Positions 8,230 to 17,030 of a DNA stretch of 64,000 nucleotides are shown one piece after another; within the stretch, counting starts at the first letter, position 1, and every line of letters starts with the position of its first letter. Location of the stretch: assembly GCA_902518505.1 (NCBI GenBank), contig CABYGG010000005.1, positions 32,103 to 96,102 of the forward strand, in the 5' to 3' direction. A model generated the notes under the pieces. It ran no database searches and was not told the DNA's origin. It saw only the letters and a program-made list of their open reading frames with translations. The DNA comes from an uncultured Alphaproteobacteria bacterium. GTDB taxonomy: Bacteria > Pseudomonadota > Alphaproteobacteria > HIMB59. The position numbers were made by a program, and so were the translations under genes.

Positions 8230-8748
8230 ATGGACTCTTCACAAAAGCTTTATATTAGAAAAAATTCTAAAATTCATGCATCTGGTCTTTTTGCAAAAGC
8301 TGATATCAGTGCTGGCACTAGAATCATTGAATATCGCGGGTTAAAGATAACTAAAGCTCAATCCGACAAGATTGCTGATGTTCACATAGAGGCAAACAAA
8401 AGGGCTAAAACAGTCGGGTCTGTTTACATTTTTACACTGAATCAAAAATACGACATCAATGGAAAAGTAACATGGAATTTAGCAAAATATATTAATCATT
8501 CCTGCGACCCTAATTGTGAAACTGATATCATCAAAGGAAAAATATGGATTAGCGCAATTAAAGATATTAAGAAAGGCGAGGAGCTGTCCTACGACTATGG
8601 ATATGACATGTTTTGTTTCGAGGATCACCCGTGTCGATGTGGGTCTCAAAACTGTATTGGATATATTGTTCGAAGCAATCTTAGATGGAGAGTTAAAAAA
8701 AGGTTAATTGAAAATAAAAAGTCAAGATTTAACAAAAACTTCACATAA
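8230..8748 (+). CDS. SET-domain protein-lysine methyltransferase with post-SET motif
   Basis: Predicted S-adenosylmethionine-dependent lysine methyltransferase. The 172 residues form an almost complete minimal SET domain: SGLFAKADISAGTRIIEYRG (about 18-37), YINHSCDPNCE (about 87-97; NHSC SAM/pseudoknot motif), GEELSYDYGYD (about 117-127; catalytic Tyr region), and a post-SET zinc motif HPCRCGSQNCIGYI (C-x-C-x4-C). The substrate is unknown; bacterial SET proteins may modify ribosomal or chromatin proteins. It lies upstream of dgkA by 17 bases and is divergent from plcP. The start ATG directly abuts the PHO-box-like element, and no good ribosome-binding site is visible. A -10-like TAGTAT on the plus strand near 8199 could drive it. 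Confidence 0.88.
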   Translation: MDSSQKLYIRKNSKIHASGLFAKADISAGTRIIEYRGLKITKAQSDKIADVHIEANKRAKTVGSVYIFTLNQKYDINGKVTWNLAKYINHSCDPNCETDIIKGKIWISAIKDIKKGEELSYDYGYDMFCFEDHPCRCGSQNCIGYIVRSNLRWRVKKRLIENKKSRFNKNFT

Positions 8749-8765
8749 GTAGTTAAACTTCAGAT

Positions 8766-9113
8766 ATGGATTTTAAAAATAAAAATATAGTAGATGCTTT
8801 TTGGTGTTCAATTGAAGGCCTAAAAATTCTCCTTCAAGAAAAAGCAGCAAGAAGAGAGCTATTATTGCTTCCCTTGTCTGCTCTATACATCGTAATTTTT
8901 CAACCGGCTCTTTTGTTCATACTTTGGCTGATAATTTTACCTTTGCTCATACTTAGTATTGAGGCTCTAAACACTGCAATAGAATATACCTGTGATAAAA
9001 TTACTATGGATAAGTCAAACAAAATAAAGAAAGCTAAAGATTTGGGCTCTGCTGCAATTTTTTTATCTCTAACAGCCTATGGAATAGTTTTATTCTTAGG
9101 TTTATTTAATTAA
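8766..9113 (+). CDS. dgkA: Diacylglycerol kinase DgkA
   Basis: DgkA phosphorylates diacylglycerol to phosphatidic acid, returning it to phospholipid synthesis. The 115-residue protein has the family features: amphipathic N-terminus, EKAARRELLLLP (about 26-37), three membrane helices, and catalytic motifs SIEALNTAIEYTCDK (about 64-78) and KKAKDLGSAAIF (about 88-99). It follows the SET gene by 17 bases, probably on one transcript. Its reaction opposes the use of PlcP-derived diacylglycerol by Agt, encoded divergently within 600 bases. If PhoB binding at 8213-8229 blocked this promoter, diacylglycerol would be kept for glycolipids; that is an inference. Confidence 0.93.
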   Translation: MDFKNKNIVDAFWCSIEGLKILLQEKAARRELLLLPLSALYIVIFQPALLFILWLIILPLLILSIEALNTAIEYTCDKITMDKSNKIKKAKDLGSAAIFLSLTAYGIVLFLGLFN

Positions 9114-9117
9114 TTTG

Positions 9118-9189
9118 GGAAGATTGACATGATTTTTCTACAAGTAGAGGAGGTCTATGTTTCAATCACAGGGGAAATGCCAATCTTCC
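9118..9189. other. Long palindromic intergenic element between dgkA and arsC
   Basis: The 116-base gap between the convergent dgkA and arsC genes holds a stem with arms GGAAGATTG (9118-9126) and CAATCTTCC (9181-9189), extended by CAT/ATG after one mismatch. Inside are a small TCTA-CAAG-TAGA hairpin (9137-9148), a perfect Shine-Dalgarno GAGGAGG (9147-9153), and a 12-codon reading frame from ATG 9157 to TAA 9195. There is no long T run, so it is an atypical bidirectional terminator at best. It may be a small RNA or leader-peptide-like element. Confidence 0.5.
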
Positions 9190-9229
9190 ACCTAATAAAA
9201 TAATCATTTATATTAAATTAAAGTTAAAT

Positions 9230-9700
9230 TTAGATTAAATTTCCAATTTCTTTTATTTGATCGATATTTAATAAGTTGTTTTGCTTATAATTTTGAACTA
9301 GTGCAAGACATCTTTTTTTAAGAACATTGAATACTTTTAAAAATTCTATCTCAACTTCCTCTTCAGTGCCTTTAAATTTTGCAGGATCAGCTACACCCCA
9401 ATGTGCCTTTAATGTATTTTTGAGATACAGGGGGCAAGTTTCTCCAGCTGCATTATCACACACAGTAATAACCAAATCAAAATTAATATCTGAAAAATCA
9501 TTCCATGATTGACTTTTAAAATTGTCTAGGAAAATTTTATTTTTTTCTAATGTTTTGATACTTAATGGATGCACATATCCTGCAGGGTGGCTTCCTGCAC
9601 TATAAGCATTAAAAAAGTCTTTACCATAATGGTTTAAAAGCCCCTCTGTTATAATTGATCGACAAGAGTTACCTGTACAAAGTACAAGAATTTTAATCAT
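9230..9700 (-). CDS. arsC: Arsenate reductase ArsC, low-molecular-weight phosphatase type
   Basis: Reduces arsenate to arsenite by a cysteine relay regenerated by thioredoxin. The 156 residues show the P-loop CTGNSCRS (Cys8-x5-Arg14), the redox pair in VCDNAAGETCP (Cys81 and Cys89) and the general-acid loop HWGVADP (Asp105). Ordinary tyrosine phosphatases of this fold lack the Cys81/Cys89 pair. It begins one base after phoB and is the last gene of the pst-pho operon. That fits arsenate entering through the phosphate transporter. No arsenite efflux gene is seen in the window. Confidence 0.88.
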   Translation of the reverse strand: MIKILVLCTGNSCRSIITEGLLNHYGKDFFNAYSAGSHPAGYVHPLSIKTLEKNKIFLDNFKSQSWNDFSDINFDLVITVCDNAAGETCPLYLKNTLKAHWGVADPAKFKGTEEEVEIEFLKVFNVLKKRCLALVQNYKQNNLLNIDQIKEIGNLI

Positions 9701-9701
9701 T

Positions 9702-10391
9702 TTAATTTTCTGAATCGATAGAGTAGCCAGCGGATCTAACTGTTCGAATGAAATCTTTTTCTCCTGGTAAATTCAGCTCTTTTCTGAGTCTTCTTATGTG
9801 AACATCAACTGTTCTAGGTTCAACGTAAGCGTCATTTAACCAAACATTATCCAATAGTTGCTGCCTAGAATAGACTCTACCTTTATTTTCAATAAAAAAT
9901 TTTAAAAGATTAAATTCAGTCGGTCCTAAATTTAATTTTCTCTCACCCCTTGATACCCTTCTGTTGGTAAGATTAATGTTAATATCATGAAACTTGAGTG
10001 AGTCGTTCTCTTCTCTTGCTTTTGTTCTTTTAAGTAATGATTTAATTCTAGCAAGGATCTCACTTGGAAGAAAAGGTTTGGTTACATAATCCTCCACACC
10101 TAATTCAAAACCTCTAATTTTATCATCCTCTTGACCTTTAGCTGTTAACATTATAATTGGAATTTTTTTTAGATTATCTTTTCTTTTAATTCTCTTTAAA
10201 ACTTCAATGCCCGATATATTTGGTAGCATCCAATCTAATAAAATTAAATCAGGCAGCCAATGTTCGATCTCTTGGATTGCAGATTCTCCGTCGTATGAAA
10301 ATTTTATTTGGTAGTTTTGTTGTTCTAAATGAAATCCAATTAATTCTGAGATTGGTTTTTCATCCTCTACAACTAAAATCTTGTCTGTCAT
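9702..10391 (-). CDS. phoB: Phosphate regulon response regulator PhoB
   Basis: PhoB activates or represses Pho genes when phosphorylated by PhoR. The 229 residues have a receiver domain with acidic residues in VVEDEKP, the phospho-acceptor Asp53 in LLDWMLP, Thr/Lys in MLTAKGQ and EDYVTKPF. An OmpR-type winged helix follows (about 130-225) with GPTEFNLLKFF and RTVDVHIRRLRKEL. It overlaps phoU by four bases and sits one base before arsC. It is the likely binder of the three PHO-box-like sites in this window. Being in the operon downstream of pstS, it is probably autoregulated. Confidence 0.95.
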   Translation of the reverse strand: MTDKILVVEDEKPISELIGFHLEQQNYQIKFSYDGESAIQEIEHWLPDLILLDWMLPNISGIEVLKRIKRKDNLKKIPIIMLTAKGQEDDKIRGFELGVEDYVTKPFLPSEILARIKSLLKRTKAREENDSLKFHDININLTNRRVSRGERKLNLGPTEFNLLKFFIENKGRVYSRQQLLDNVWLNDAYVEPRTVDVHIRRLRKELNLPGEKDFIRTVRSAGYSIDSEN

Positions 10392-11080
10392 TCAAAATCA
10401 GATTTTTTTAAATCAATATAATGACCTGTAATGTTAAAAATGACCTCTTCAGCTATGTTAGTAGCATGATCACCTATTCTTTCTAAGGACTTTGCAATTA
10501 AAATTGGCTTAGTGCCTTCATCAACAACACTTGTTTCTTTATTGTGCATTCTTTCTATTAAATCAGATAATAAAGATTTGTACTGCCTGTCAATTTCTGC
10601 ATCTTGATTCCATGAGATCCTTGCCTGTACCTCATCTTTTTTAAAAAAACTCTCAAGTGTTTGATTAACCATTTTTTGGACACCTTTACCTAAATTATGC
10701 ATTTGGTCCGTTAAATCCTCGTCAAATGAAGAAGAAATTGAAATAGCTCTTTTTGCTAAATTTCTAGAGTGATCTCCCATTCTCTCAAGCTCTTTTGAAA
10801 CTTTGAGGGCAGTGAAAACTAGTCTTAAATCACTGGCAACGGGTCTATGTAAAGTCATAATTTCGAAACTTAAATCCCTAACATCTCTTTCCACTTCATC
10901 AACTTGTTCATCAAGATTCTGTGTTGTCTGTGCATCAGATGAGTCTTTAGATTTAATAACATTTACTGCAATTTCAATTTGTTTCTCAACAATATTACTC
11001 ATTTTAATTAAATTATCTGTAAGATGATTTAACTTTTGTTCAAAGTTTTTATCTGTGTGTGCTGTTTCCATTTTAACCAA
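10388..11080 (-). CDS. phoU: Phosphate signalling protein PhoU
   Basis: PhoU couples the Pst transporter to PhoR, holding the kinase inactive when phosphate is plentiful. The 230-residue, all-helical protein contains two PhoU repeats, with metal-binding-type motifs [17 protein letters not shown] (about 58-74) and [17 protein letters not shown] (about 96-112) in the first, and [19 protein letters not shown] (about 198-216) in the second. Length is usual. It overlaps pstB by eight bases and phoB by four. A second ATG three codons in ([10 protein letters not shown]) is an alternative start. Confidence 0.95.
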   Translation of the reverse strand: MVKMETAHTDKNFEQKLNHLTDNLIKMSNIVEKQIEIAVNVIKSKDSSDAQTTQNLDEQVDEVERDVRDLSFEIMTLHRPVASDLRLVFTALKVSKELERMGDHSRNLAKRAISISSSFDEDLTDQMHNLGKGVQKMVNQTLESFFKKDEVQARISWNQDAEIDRQYKSLLSDLIERMHNKETSVVDEGTKPILIAKSLERIGDHATNIAEEVIFNITGHYIDLKKSDFE

Positions 11081-11849
11081 ACCTTCCAGTTATGTAGTCA
11101 TTTGTTTGTTCTTTATCAGGTTTTGTAAATATCTTACCAGTTTCTCCATATTCGACAAGGTTACCTAAATGAAAAAACGCAGTTTTAGATGATACTCGTG
11201 ATGCTTGAGACATAGAATGAGTTACTATAATAATTGTGTAATTTTCTTTCAATTCGTTAATTAAATCTTCTATTTTTGCGGTTGCTATTGGATCTAATGC
11301 AGAACAAGGTTCGTCCATCAAAATGATTTCCGGTCTTATAGCAATCGCTCTTGCAATGCACAATCTTTGCTGTTGTCCTCCTGATAAACCGGTAGCAATA
11401 TCATCCATTCTATCTTTTACCTCTTCATAAAGACCCGCTCTGTGAAGTGAGTCTTTTACTATTTCATCTAATTCATTTTGAGAAGAAGCAATACCATGAA
11501 TTTTTGGTCCGTAGGCAACATTTTCATAAATAGTTTTTGGAAAAGGATTGGGTTTTTGAAAAACCATTCCAACTTTTTCGCGAAGAGTTTCTACCTGTAT
11601 ATCAGGGCTATATATATCAACATTGCCATTCAACAAAAACTTACCTTTAACATTACAAATATCTATTACATCATTCATACGGTTTAAACATCGCAAAAAT
11701 GTCGACTTACCACAACCTGAGGGTCCTATAAGAGAAGTTACTTCATTTTTTGGAAAATTAAGAGCAACGTTATTGATTGCCATTTTTTTTCCATAGTGGA
11801 CATATACCTCACTTGTTTGCAAAGCATAATTGCTGTTTTGATCTACCAT
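11073..11849 (-). CDS. pstB: Phosphate ABC transporter ATPase PstB
   Basis: ATP-hydrolysing subunit of high-affinity phosphate uptake at the inner membrane. The 258 residues carry Walker [10 protein letters not shown] (about 41-49), Q-loop VFQKPNPFP, signature LSGGQQQR (about 152-159), Walker [14 protein letters not shown] (about 172-184) and switch His in VTHSM. The [10 protein letters not shown] segment is characteristic of PstB. The ATG overlaps the end of pstA by seven bases. All genes from pstC to phoB overlap, so the transporter and its regulators are made as a coupled unit. Confidence 0.97.
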   Translation of the reverse strand: MVDQNSNYALQTSEVYVHYGKKMAINNVALNFPKNEVTSLIGPSGCGKSTFLRCLNRMNDVIDICNVKGKFLLNGNVDIYSPDIQVETLREKVGMVFQKPNPFPKTIYENVAYGPKIHGIASSQNELDEIVKDSLHRAGLYEEVKDRMDDIATGLSGGQQQRLCIARAIAIRPEIILMDEPCSALDPIATAKIEDLINELKENYTIIIVTHSMSQASRVSSKTAFFHLGNLVEYGETGKIFTKPDKEQTNDYITGRFG

Positions 11850-13093
11850 TTCACCTCCAATTTTCTTCTTACCAACACTGCCACAGTATTCATTATAATC
11901 AAAAAAGATAAAAGTAGCATTATTCCTGCAGATGTTTTTTCGAGGAAACCTCTTTCAGCGCTCTCAGACCATAGATATATTTGTGAAGGAAGACCAGTGG
12001 CAGGGTCGAATGCCCCTCCCGGTATTTCCATCACAAAAGCAACCATACCTACCAATAATAAAGGGGCTGTCTCACCCAAAGCTTGTGCCATTCCAATAAT
12101 TGTTCCAGTAAGAGTACCTGGCAAAGATAAAGGGATTACATGATGAAATACAGTTTGCATTTTAGTAGCCCCCACAGCAAGTGCTCCCTCTCTAATTGAA
12201 GGGGGGACGCCTCTGAGCGATGCCCTAGATGCTATAATAATTGTTGGTAAAGTCATAAAACCTAAAACTAATCCTCCAACTAAAGGGACTTGATATGGCA
12301 TCCCAAAAACTCCAATTAGCATACCTAAGCCTAAAAGTCCGTAAACAATAGAGGGAACCGCCGCAAGGTTATTTATATTTACTTCAATAATGTCAGTTAT
12401 TTTTCCTGGTTTAACAAATTCCTCTAAGTACACAGAAGCCAAAAGTCCGATTGGAAAAGCAAAACTAAAACAGATCAATAAAGCATAAAAAGACCCCATA
12501 AGTGCTCCAAGTATTCCGGCTGTTTCTGGATCTCTTGAGTCTCCATTTGTGAAAAACCAAAAATTGAATGTCTTAGACATTTTACCTTTGGAGTCTAAAG
12601 AGTCTAAGATAGAAAGTTGATAATCATTTATTTTTCGTTGTGCTTCGGGAACATTTCTTGGATAGTTTCCTTTGACAATTTGGTCAAGATCTGATGAGGC
12701 AGATATATCTAAATTGACAGTTTTTCCAATTACATTTGGATTGTTTGCAATATAATCTCTCAGCTGATAATCAAATTTTCTTGTGTACATTTCTCTGACT
12801 TTAATAAAATTTTCTTCATCTAATCCAGGATGGTTTTGGTTAATCACTTGATCAGCAAGATCAACATAAGATGCTTTCATTATTTCTTTTTTGGAGGAGT
12901 TACTAGAAACCTCTATAAAATTTGGGTCAAAATAAACATCAGCATTAATAGTTGTTCTAACAAAAGCACCACTGCCGGTAGAAAAAATTTTATACATTAA
13001 AATAAGCACGAAGAACAAAGAGAGAGTCATCGCAAACATTCCATAAAATTTGAAACGTTTCTCTGCTGCAAGTCTCTTTTCTAAACTACTCAT
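11843..13093 (-). CDS. pstA: Phosphate ABC transporter permease PstA
   Basis: One of the two membrane subunits of the phosphate transporter. The 416-residue length exceeds the roughly 300 of E. coli PstA because of a long periplasmic N-terminal region (about 45-180) after the first membrane helix. This extension is common in alphaproteobacteria. The core has the permease EAA-type loop [26 protein letters not shown] (about 293-318) that contacts PstB, and six hydrophobic segments including [11 protein letters not shown] and [17 protein letters not shown]. The gene overlaps pstC by eight bases and pstB by seven. Confidence 0.94.
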   Translation of the reverse strand: MSSLEKRLAAEKRFKFYGMFAMTLSLFFVLILMYKIFSTGSGAFVRTTINADVYFDPNFIEVSSNSSKKEIMKASYVDLADQVINQNHPGLDEENFIKVREMYTRKFDYQLRDYIANNPNVIGKTVNLDISASSDLDQIVKGNYPRNVPEAQRKINDYQLSILDSLDSKGKMSKTFNFWFFTNGDSRDPETAGILGALMGSFYALLICFSFAFPIGLLASVYLEEFVKPGKITDIIEVNINNLAAVPSIVYGLLGLGMLIGVFGMPYQVPLVGGLVLGFMTLPTIIIASRASLRGVPPSIREGALAVGATKMQTVFHHVIPLSLPGTLTGTIIGMAQALGETAPLLLVGMVAFVMEIPGGAFDPATGLPSQIYLWSESAERGFLEKTSAGIMLLLSFLIIMNTVAVLVRRKLEVKW

Positions 13094-14522
13094 ATTTTTC
13101 TCTGTACTTTTTTACTATTGTTATAGCAGCAATATTAAGAATTAATGTCATTACAAATAAAGTTAGGCCTAAAGCAAAAGCAACTAAGGTTTTTGGATTA
13201 TCAAACTCGACATCTCCTATCAAACTTGTAACAATCTGTGTTGTTATTGTAGTCGCTGGCTCCAAGGGATTAAAAGTAAGATTTGCTCTTAGGCTGGCGG
13301 CCATAACGACAATCATTGTCTCACCTATTGCCCTAGATATAGCTAATAAAAATGAGCCCATTATTCCAGCTAGAGCTGCTGGTAAAATTACTTTTTTAAT
13401 AGTTTCTGATTTAGTTGCTCCAATTGCATAAGAACCCTCTCTTAAAGATTGAGGAACTGCTTTTATGACATCGTCACTAAGAGAGGAAACAAAAGGTATG
13501 ATCATAACACCCATCGCTAAACCTGCAGCTAGAGCACTTTCAGCGGACACCGGTAATCCAACGCCTTCACCGACATCTTTTATGAAAGGTGCCAGTGATA
13601 AAGCAGCAAAAAATCCATAAACAACTGTGGGTATGCCAGCAAGAATTTCAATTATTGGTTTAGCTATATCTCTTACTTTTGATGACGCATACTCTGCTAA
13701 ATAAATTGCTGTTAGCAGTCCTAAAGGAACAGCGACTAACATGGCAACAGATGCAATTAAAAGCGTTCCGGTAAGCAAAGGTACAAAACCAAAAGCCTCT
13801 TTTAAAGCCTCTTGATCGAAGCCTTCTGATGCATTGATAACAAAAGCTCTATTGGGATTCCATGCCGTATTAAAGAAAAAGTCCATAAAATTTACGTACC
13901 GAAAAAAATTAATGGCCTCGAAAACAAGAGAAAAGAAGATTCCAAAAGTAATGAATATTGCAATATAAGAACTGCCCTTGATAACATATGAAATTATTTT
14001 CTCAACAATTGGCTGTGCATTTAGTTTTCCTGATATTGATTTCGTAGCCAAAAATCCTAAAAGCACAGGTAGAATAATAAATAGAGTTAAATTCGACCAT
14101 CCGTAGATCTTGTCAAAATTTGCTAAATTTTTTGCTGCAATTATCTCACTCTCACTGGCCATTTTTAAAATTGATTTATCGCCTACGGTCAAATCAATTT
14201 CTGGTAAATTAACAATTATAGATAGGTTGCTAATCTTATTCATAATTAAACCGAATTTTCCAGAGCTCCATGTAGCGACATCTGGAAATAACACAGGGGA
14301 CATTACAAACATCTCTTGAAAGTTTGATTTAAAAATAAGTAAAAAGAACCAAATAATTATTGCTGGAAAAAAAACTAAAAGGACAACGTAATATCCATAA
14401 TAATCTGGAAGAGAGGAAAGATTTTCATTTTTTTTAAATTTTAGGCTTAATGCTCTTTTTTTACCATAGAAGTAAAAAGAGTAAGAAAGTATAAAAACAA
14501 AAACAAGTGATAAATAAAGCAT
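13086..14522 (-). CDS. pstC: Phosphate ABC transporter permease PstC
   Basis: Second membrane subunit of the phosphate transporter. The 478 residues are longer than E. coli PstC (about 320). The extra N-terminal part has several hydrophobic segments plus a periplasmic stretch, as often in alphaproteobacteria. The permease core includes LLTAIYLAEYASSKVRD, EILAGIPTVVYGFFAALSL and the ATPase-contacting loop VPQSLREGSYAIGATKSETIKK (about 363-384). It starts 81 bases after the pstS stop, behind a stable hairpin at 14555-14580, and overlaps pstA by eight bases. Confidence 0.94.
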   Translation of the reverse strand: MLYLSLVFVFILSYSFYFYGKKRALSLKFKKNENLSSLPDYYGYYVVLLVFFPAIIIWFFLLIFKSNFQEMFVMSPVLFPDVATWSSGKFGLIMNKISNLSIIVNLPEIDLTVGDKSILKMASESEIIAAKNLANFDKIYGWSNLTLFIILPVLLGFLATKSISGKLNAQPIVEKIISYVIKGSSYIAIFITFGIFFSLVFEAINFFRYVNFMDFFFNTAWNPNRAFVINASEGFDQEALKEAFGFVPLLTGTLLIASVAMLVAVPLGLLTAIYLAEYASSKVRDIAKPIIEILAGIPTVVYGFFAALSLAPFIKDVGEGVGLPVSAESALAAGLAMGVMIIPFVSSLSDDVIKAVPQSLREGSYAIGATKSETIKKVILPAALAGIMGSFLLAISRAIGETMIVVMAASLRANLTFNPLEPATTITTQIVTSLIGDVEFDNPKTLVAFALGLTLFVMTLILNIAAITIVKKYREKYE

Positions 14523-14554
14523 ACTGTCCTATTCCTCTATAAACTGATTTTGTC

Positions 14555-14580
14555 TTAGGGGCAAGAAATCTTGCCCCTAA
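14555..14580 (-). other. Strong stem-loop between pstS and pstC
   Basis: A perfect 11-bp stem, TTAGGGGCAAG-(4)-CTTGCCCCTAA, in the gap between the pstS stop and the pstC start. No T run follows on the pstS strand, so it is not a classical terminator. It probably protects or processes pstS mRNA or causes partial readthrough, giving more binding protein than permease. The hairpin is seen; the role is inferred from similar hairpins after binding-protein genes elsewhere. Confidence 0.75.
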
Positions 14581-14602
14581 AAATAAGATAATTAATTAAT
14601 GC

Positions 14603-15679
14603 TTACTTACAAAGTCCGCTTGAAAAAGCGTAACCAGCATCTTTTAATGGATGTTTTTTTTCAGCACATGCTGCAATATCAAATCCCATTGCATCTAAGC
14701 TGTCAGTAACGTTTCTTACTCTATTGATAAGGTCTGGTACCATAGGTGCAGCACCAATTTTTGTTAGGTAACCGTTATCACCAATTGCTTCATCACTTAC
14801 CATCATTTGTGCAAACTCCTGAATGCCAGGTACAACCCCGATGTGATCTGCTTTTAAGTATATGAAAAGAGGTCTTGCCATTGGATACTCATAAGTTGCA
14901 ATGGATTCAGCAGATGGTACTACTCCCTCAACAGTAGATGGTTGTAATTTATCTCCGTTGTCTTTTAGATAAGAATAACCAAAGTAACCAAAACGTTCTG
15001 GATCCTCAACTAGTTTTTGAACAATAAGAGTGTCATTCTCACCCATCTCGATGATTTTTCCATCTTCTCTGTAATCAGTACATCCATCGTCACTGCCAGT
15101 TACTGCTTCTAATGTACATCCAGCTTCCATTACTTTACCATCAAATGCATCTCTTGTTCCTGAGGTTGGAGGAGCTACTAATACTTCAATTTTATATGCA
15201 GGAAGGCTTGGGTTAATTTCGTTCCAAGTTTGATATGGATTTTCGACCACTTCACCATCAACAACAACTTTTGCAGCCATAGCTGTAAAGATTTCTTCTC
15301 TTGTTAGAGAAAAAGGTTCTGCTTCGTTGGAGTGAGAAAAAGTAATACCGTCATTAGCCCACATCACTTCAATTACGTTTGTTACACCGGCTTCAAGACA
15401 TAATTTAGCTTCTTTAGCTTTCATTGGTCGTGACGCTCCAGTAATATCTGGAAATTCAACTCCCACACCAGCACAAAATGCTTTCATTCCACCACCAGTT
15501 CCAATTGGATTGTAAGTGGGGGTTTTAAAACCTGACTCGCCGAGTCTTTGTGCGTTTACTGTTCCATATGGGTATACTGTTGATGAGCCAACAATATTAA
15601 TTTGATCTCTTGCAAAAGTTTCAGCAGAGAAAAGTACGCTTACTGCTAGAGCAAGAAAAGTTAACATAGATTTTTTCAT
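14603..15679 (-). CDS. pstS: Periplasmic phosphate-binding protein PstS
   Basis: Captures phosphate in the periplasm and delivers it to PstCA. The 358 residues start with a Sec signal peptide (cleavage near FA-RDQ at about 23-24). They contain binding-loop motifs INIVGSSTVYPY (about 28-39), NPIGTGGGMKAFCAG (about 57-71), ITGASRPMK and PPTSGTRDAF (about 170-179). Six cysteines suggest disulfides. It is the first gene downstream of the PHO-box-like site at 15751-15767, and a stem-loop after its stop probably raises its level relative to pstC. Binding proteins of this type are often among the most abundant proteins of phosphate-limited marine cells. Confidence 0.96.
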   Translation of the reverse strand: MKKSMLTFLALAVSVLFSAETFARDQINIVGSSTVYPYGTVNAQRLGESGFKTPTYNPIGTGGGMKAFCAGVGVEFPDITGASRPMKAKEAKLCLEAGVTNVIEVMWANDGITFSHSNEAEPFSLTREEIFTAMAAKVVVDGEVVENPYQTWNEINPSLPAYKIEVLVAPPTSGTRDAFDGKVMEAGCTLEAVTGSDDGCTDYREDGKIIEMGENDTLIVQKLVEDPERFGYFGYSYLKDNGDKLQPSTVEGVVPSAESIATYEYPMARPLFIYLKADHIGVVPGIQEFAQMMVSDEAIGDNGYLTKIGAAPMVPDLINRVRNVTDSLDAMGFDIAACAEKKHPLKDAGYAFSSGLCK

Positions 15680-15750
15680 AGTTAAGTTCCTTTATGTTGT
15701 TTAAATTGAGCTAAAAATATCCATTAGAAGTAAATCTTATGTTACAAATA

Positions 15751-15767
15751 TGTTAAAGTTTTATTAA
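15751..15767 (-). promoter_or_regulatory. PHO-box-like element upstream of pstS (copy 2 of 3)
   Basis: Exact copy of the 17-base sequence found upstream of plcP and the ATP-grasp gene. On the pstS strand it reads CTTAAT-AAAA-CTTTAAC, ends 72 bases before the pstS start and overlaps the phoR stop codon. A TAACAT hexamer about 7 bases downstream could serve as -10. As pstS is the classical PhoB target, this copy best supports the PHO-box reading of all three. Confidence 0.78.
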
Positions 15768-17029
15768 GCATGCTTTGGAATTGTGATTAAAAACTCTGAG
15801 CCTTTTCCAACTTCACTTTTTATGTCAATAAAACCCATGTTTTTATTCAAAATATGTTTCACAATTGAAAGGCCTAATCCAGTACCACCAACCTCTTTGG
15901 ATCGAGCACTGTCCACTCTGTAAAATCTCTCGGTAAGCCTTGAGATGTGCTCTTCTGCAATGCCTATGCCATTATCCTTGAAGGAAATTTCGACATATTC
16001 AGTCATATTGCTAGTATTCATTTTTTCACGAGCTTTAATTAAAATTTTAGCACCATCTTTTGAATATTTAACAGCGTTGTTAACGATATTGACAACCACT
16101 TGAATAAATTCTTCATGAGGACATCCAACTAAAAGAGATTGGTCTAAATTAATATCAACATTTATTTTTTTCTTTAAAATTTTTGACTCCAATGAGTTTA
16201 TTCCAATTTTAACGGTATTTAATAAATTACAAAATTGGTCATTCTCATTAGTTTTTTTATTCTCGATGGAACTTAAACTTAATAGATCATCAATCAAAGA
16301 GTTCATTCGATTTGACTGATCTTGAATAATTGAAATAAATTTTTTTTTATTTTTTTCATCGTCAACAGTTAAAAGTGTTTCTAAATATCCTATTATTGAA
16401 GAGAGTGGAGTTTTTAATTCGTGACTTACATTAGCTACGAAGTCAGTTCTTACCATCTCAAGATTTTTAATTGCAGTAATGTCTTTAAAAGCAACGCAAA
16501 AAAAATCGTTAATTGGAAATCCTGTAACGTCGTAATATCGGTCATTTGGTATTAATCTGTTCCACTCAAAATTTTTTTTTGATTTAGTTTTAAGTGCGTT
16601 ACTTAGATTTTCAGACAAAGATAAGTCTCTTAAACCTATTTTAAGGTTATCTGCATTTTCTAAATTAAATGTCTCTTTGAAAATATTATTAACGAATATG
16701 ATATTATAATCGTAATCTATAATAACTATTGAGAGGTCTAAGGAGTTAAGAATGTCTTGATACTCCAAACTTTGTTTGTCACCAACTTCGATGCGTCTTT
16801 CTTTGTCTAAAAGAGTCTCTTCTAAAATATTTCGGACTTTTGTAAATAACATATTGTCAGATTTTCTTAGGTCAAAAGTTTTTTTTTCAAGATAGCTCTC
16901 AAAGAAATAATAAGAAATGAAATAAACTAAACTCTGAGAAATAATTGATATTAAAAAAATATTAATTGAAGTACTAAAAAACAAAAATAAGTTTAATGAG
17001 AGAACAGCAATAGAAAATACAAATAACAT
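15764..17029 (-). CDS. phoR: Phosphate regulon sensor histidine kinase PhoR
   Basis: Phosphorylates or dephosphorylates PhoB in response to Pst/PhoU status. The 421 residues have two N-terminal membrane segments (about 3-43), a PAS domain (about 90-190), a HisKA domain with phospho-acceptor His203 in VANVSHELKTPLSS, and an HATPase domain with NIVNNAVKYSKDG, FKDNGIGIAEEHI and GGTGLGLSIVKHIL. It is separated from phoB by the whole pst cluster and starts one base after ppk. The pstS promoter lies at its 3' end, so phoR may be transcribed with ppk while the rest uses the PHO box. Confidence 0.94.
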   Translation of the reverse strand: MLFVFSIAVLSLNLFLFFSTSINIFLISIISQSLVYFISYYFFESYLEKKTFDLRKSDNMLFTKVRNILEETLLDKERRIEVGDKQSLEYQDILNSLDLSIVIIDYDYNIIFVNNIFKETFNLENADNLKIGLRDLSLSENLSNALKTKSKKNFEWNRLIPNDRYYDVTGFPINDFFCVAFKDITAIKNLEMVRTDFVANVSHELKTPLSSIIGYLETLLTVDDEKNKKKFISIIQDQSNRMNSLIDDLLSLSSIENKKTNENDQFCNLLNTVKIGINSLESKILKKKINVDINLDQSLLVGCPHEEFIQVVVNIVNNAVKYSKDGAKILIKAREKMNTSNMTEYVEISFKDNGIGIAEEHISRLTERFYRVDSARSKEVGGTGLGLSIVKHILNKNMGFIDIKSEVGKGSEFLITIPKHA

Positions 17030-17030
17030 T

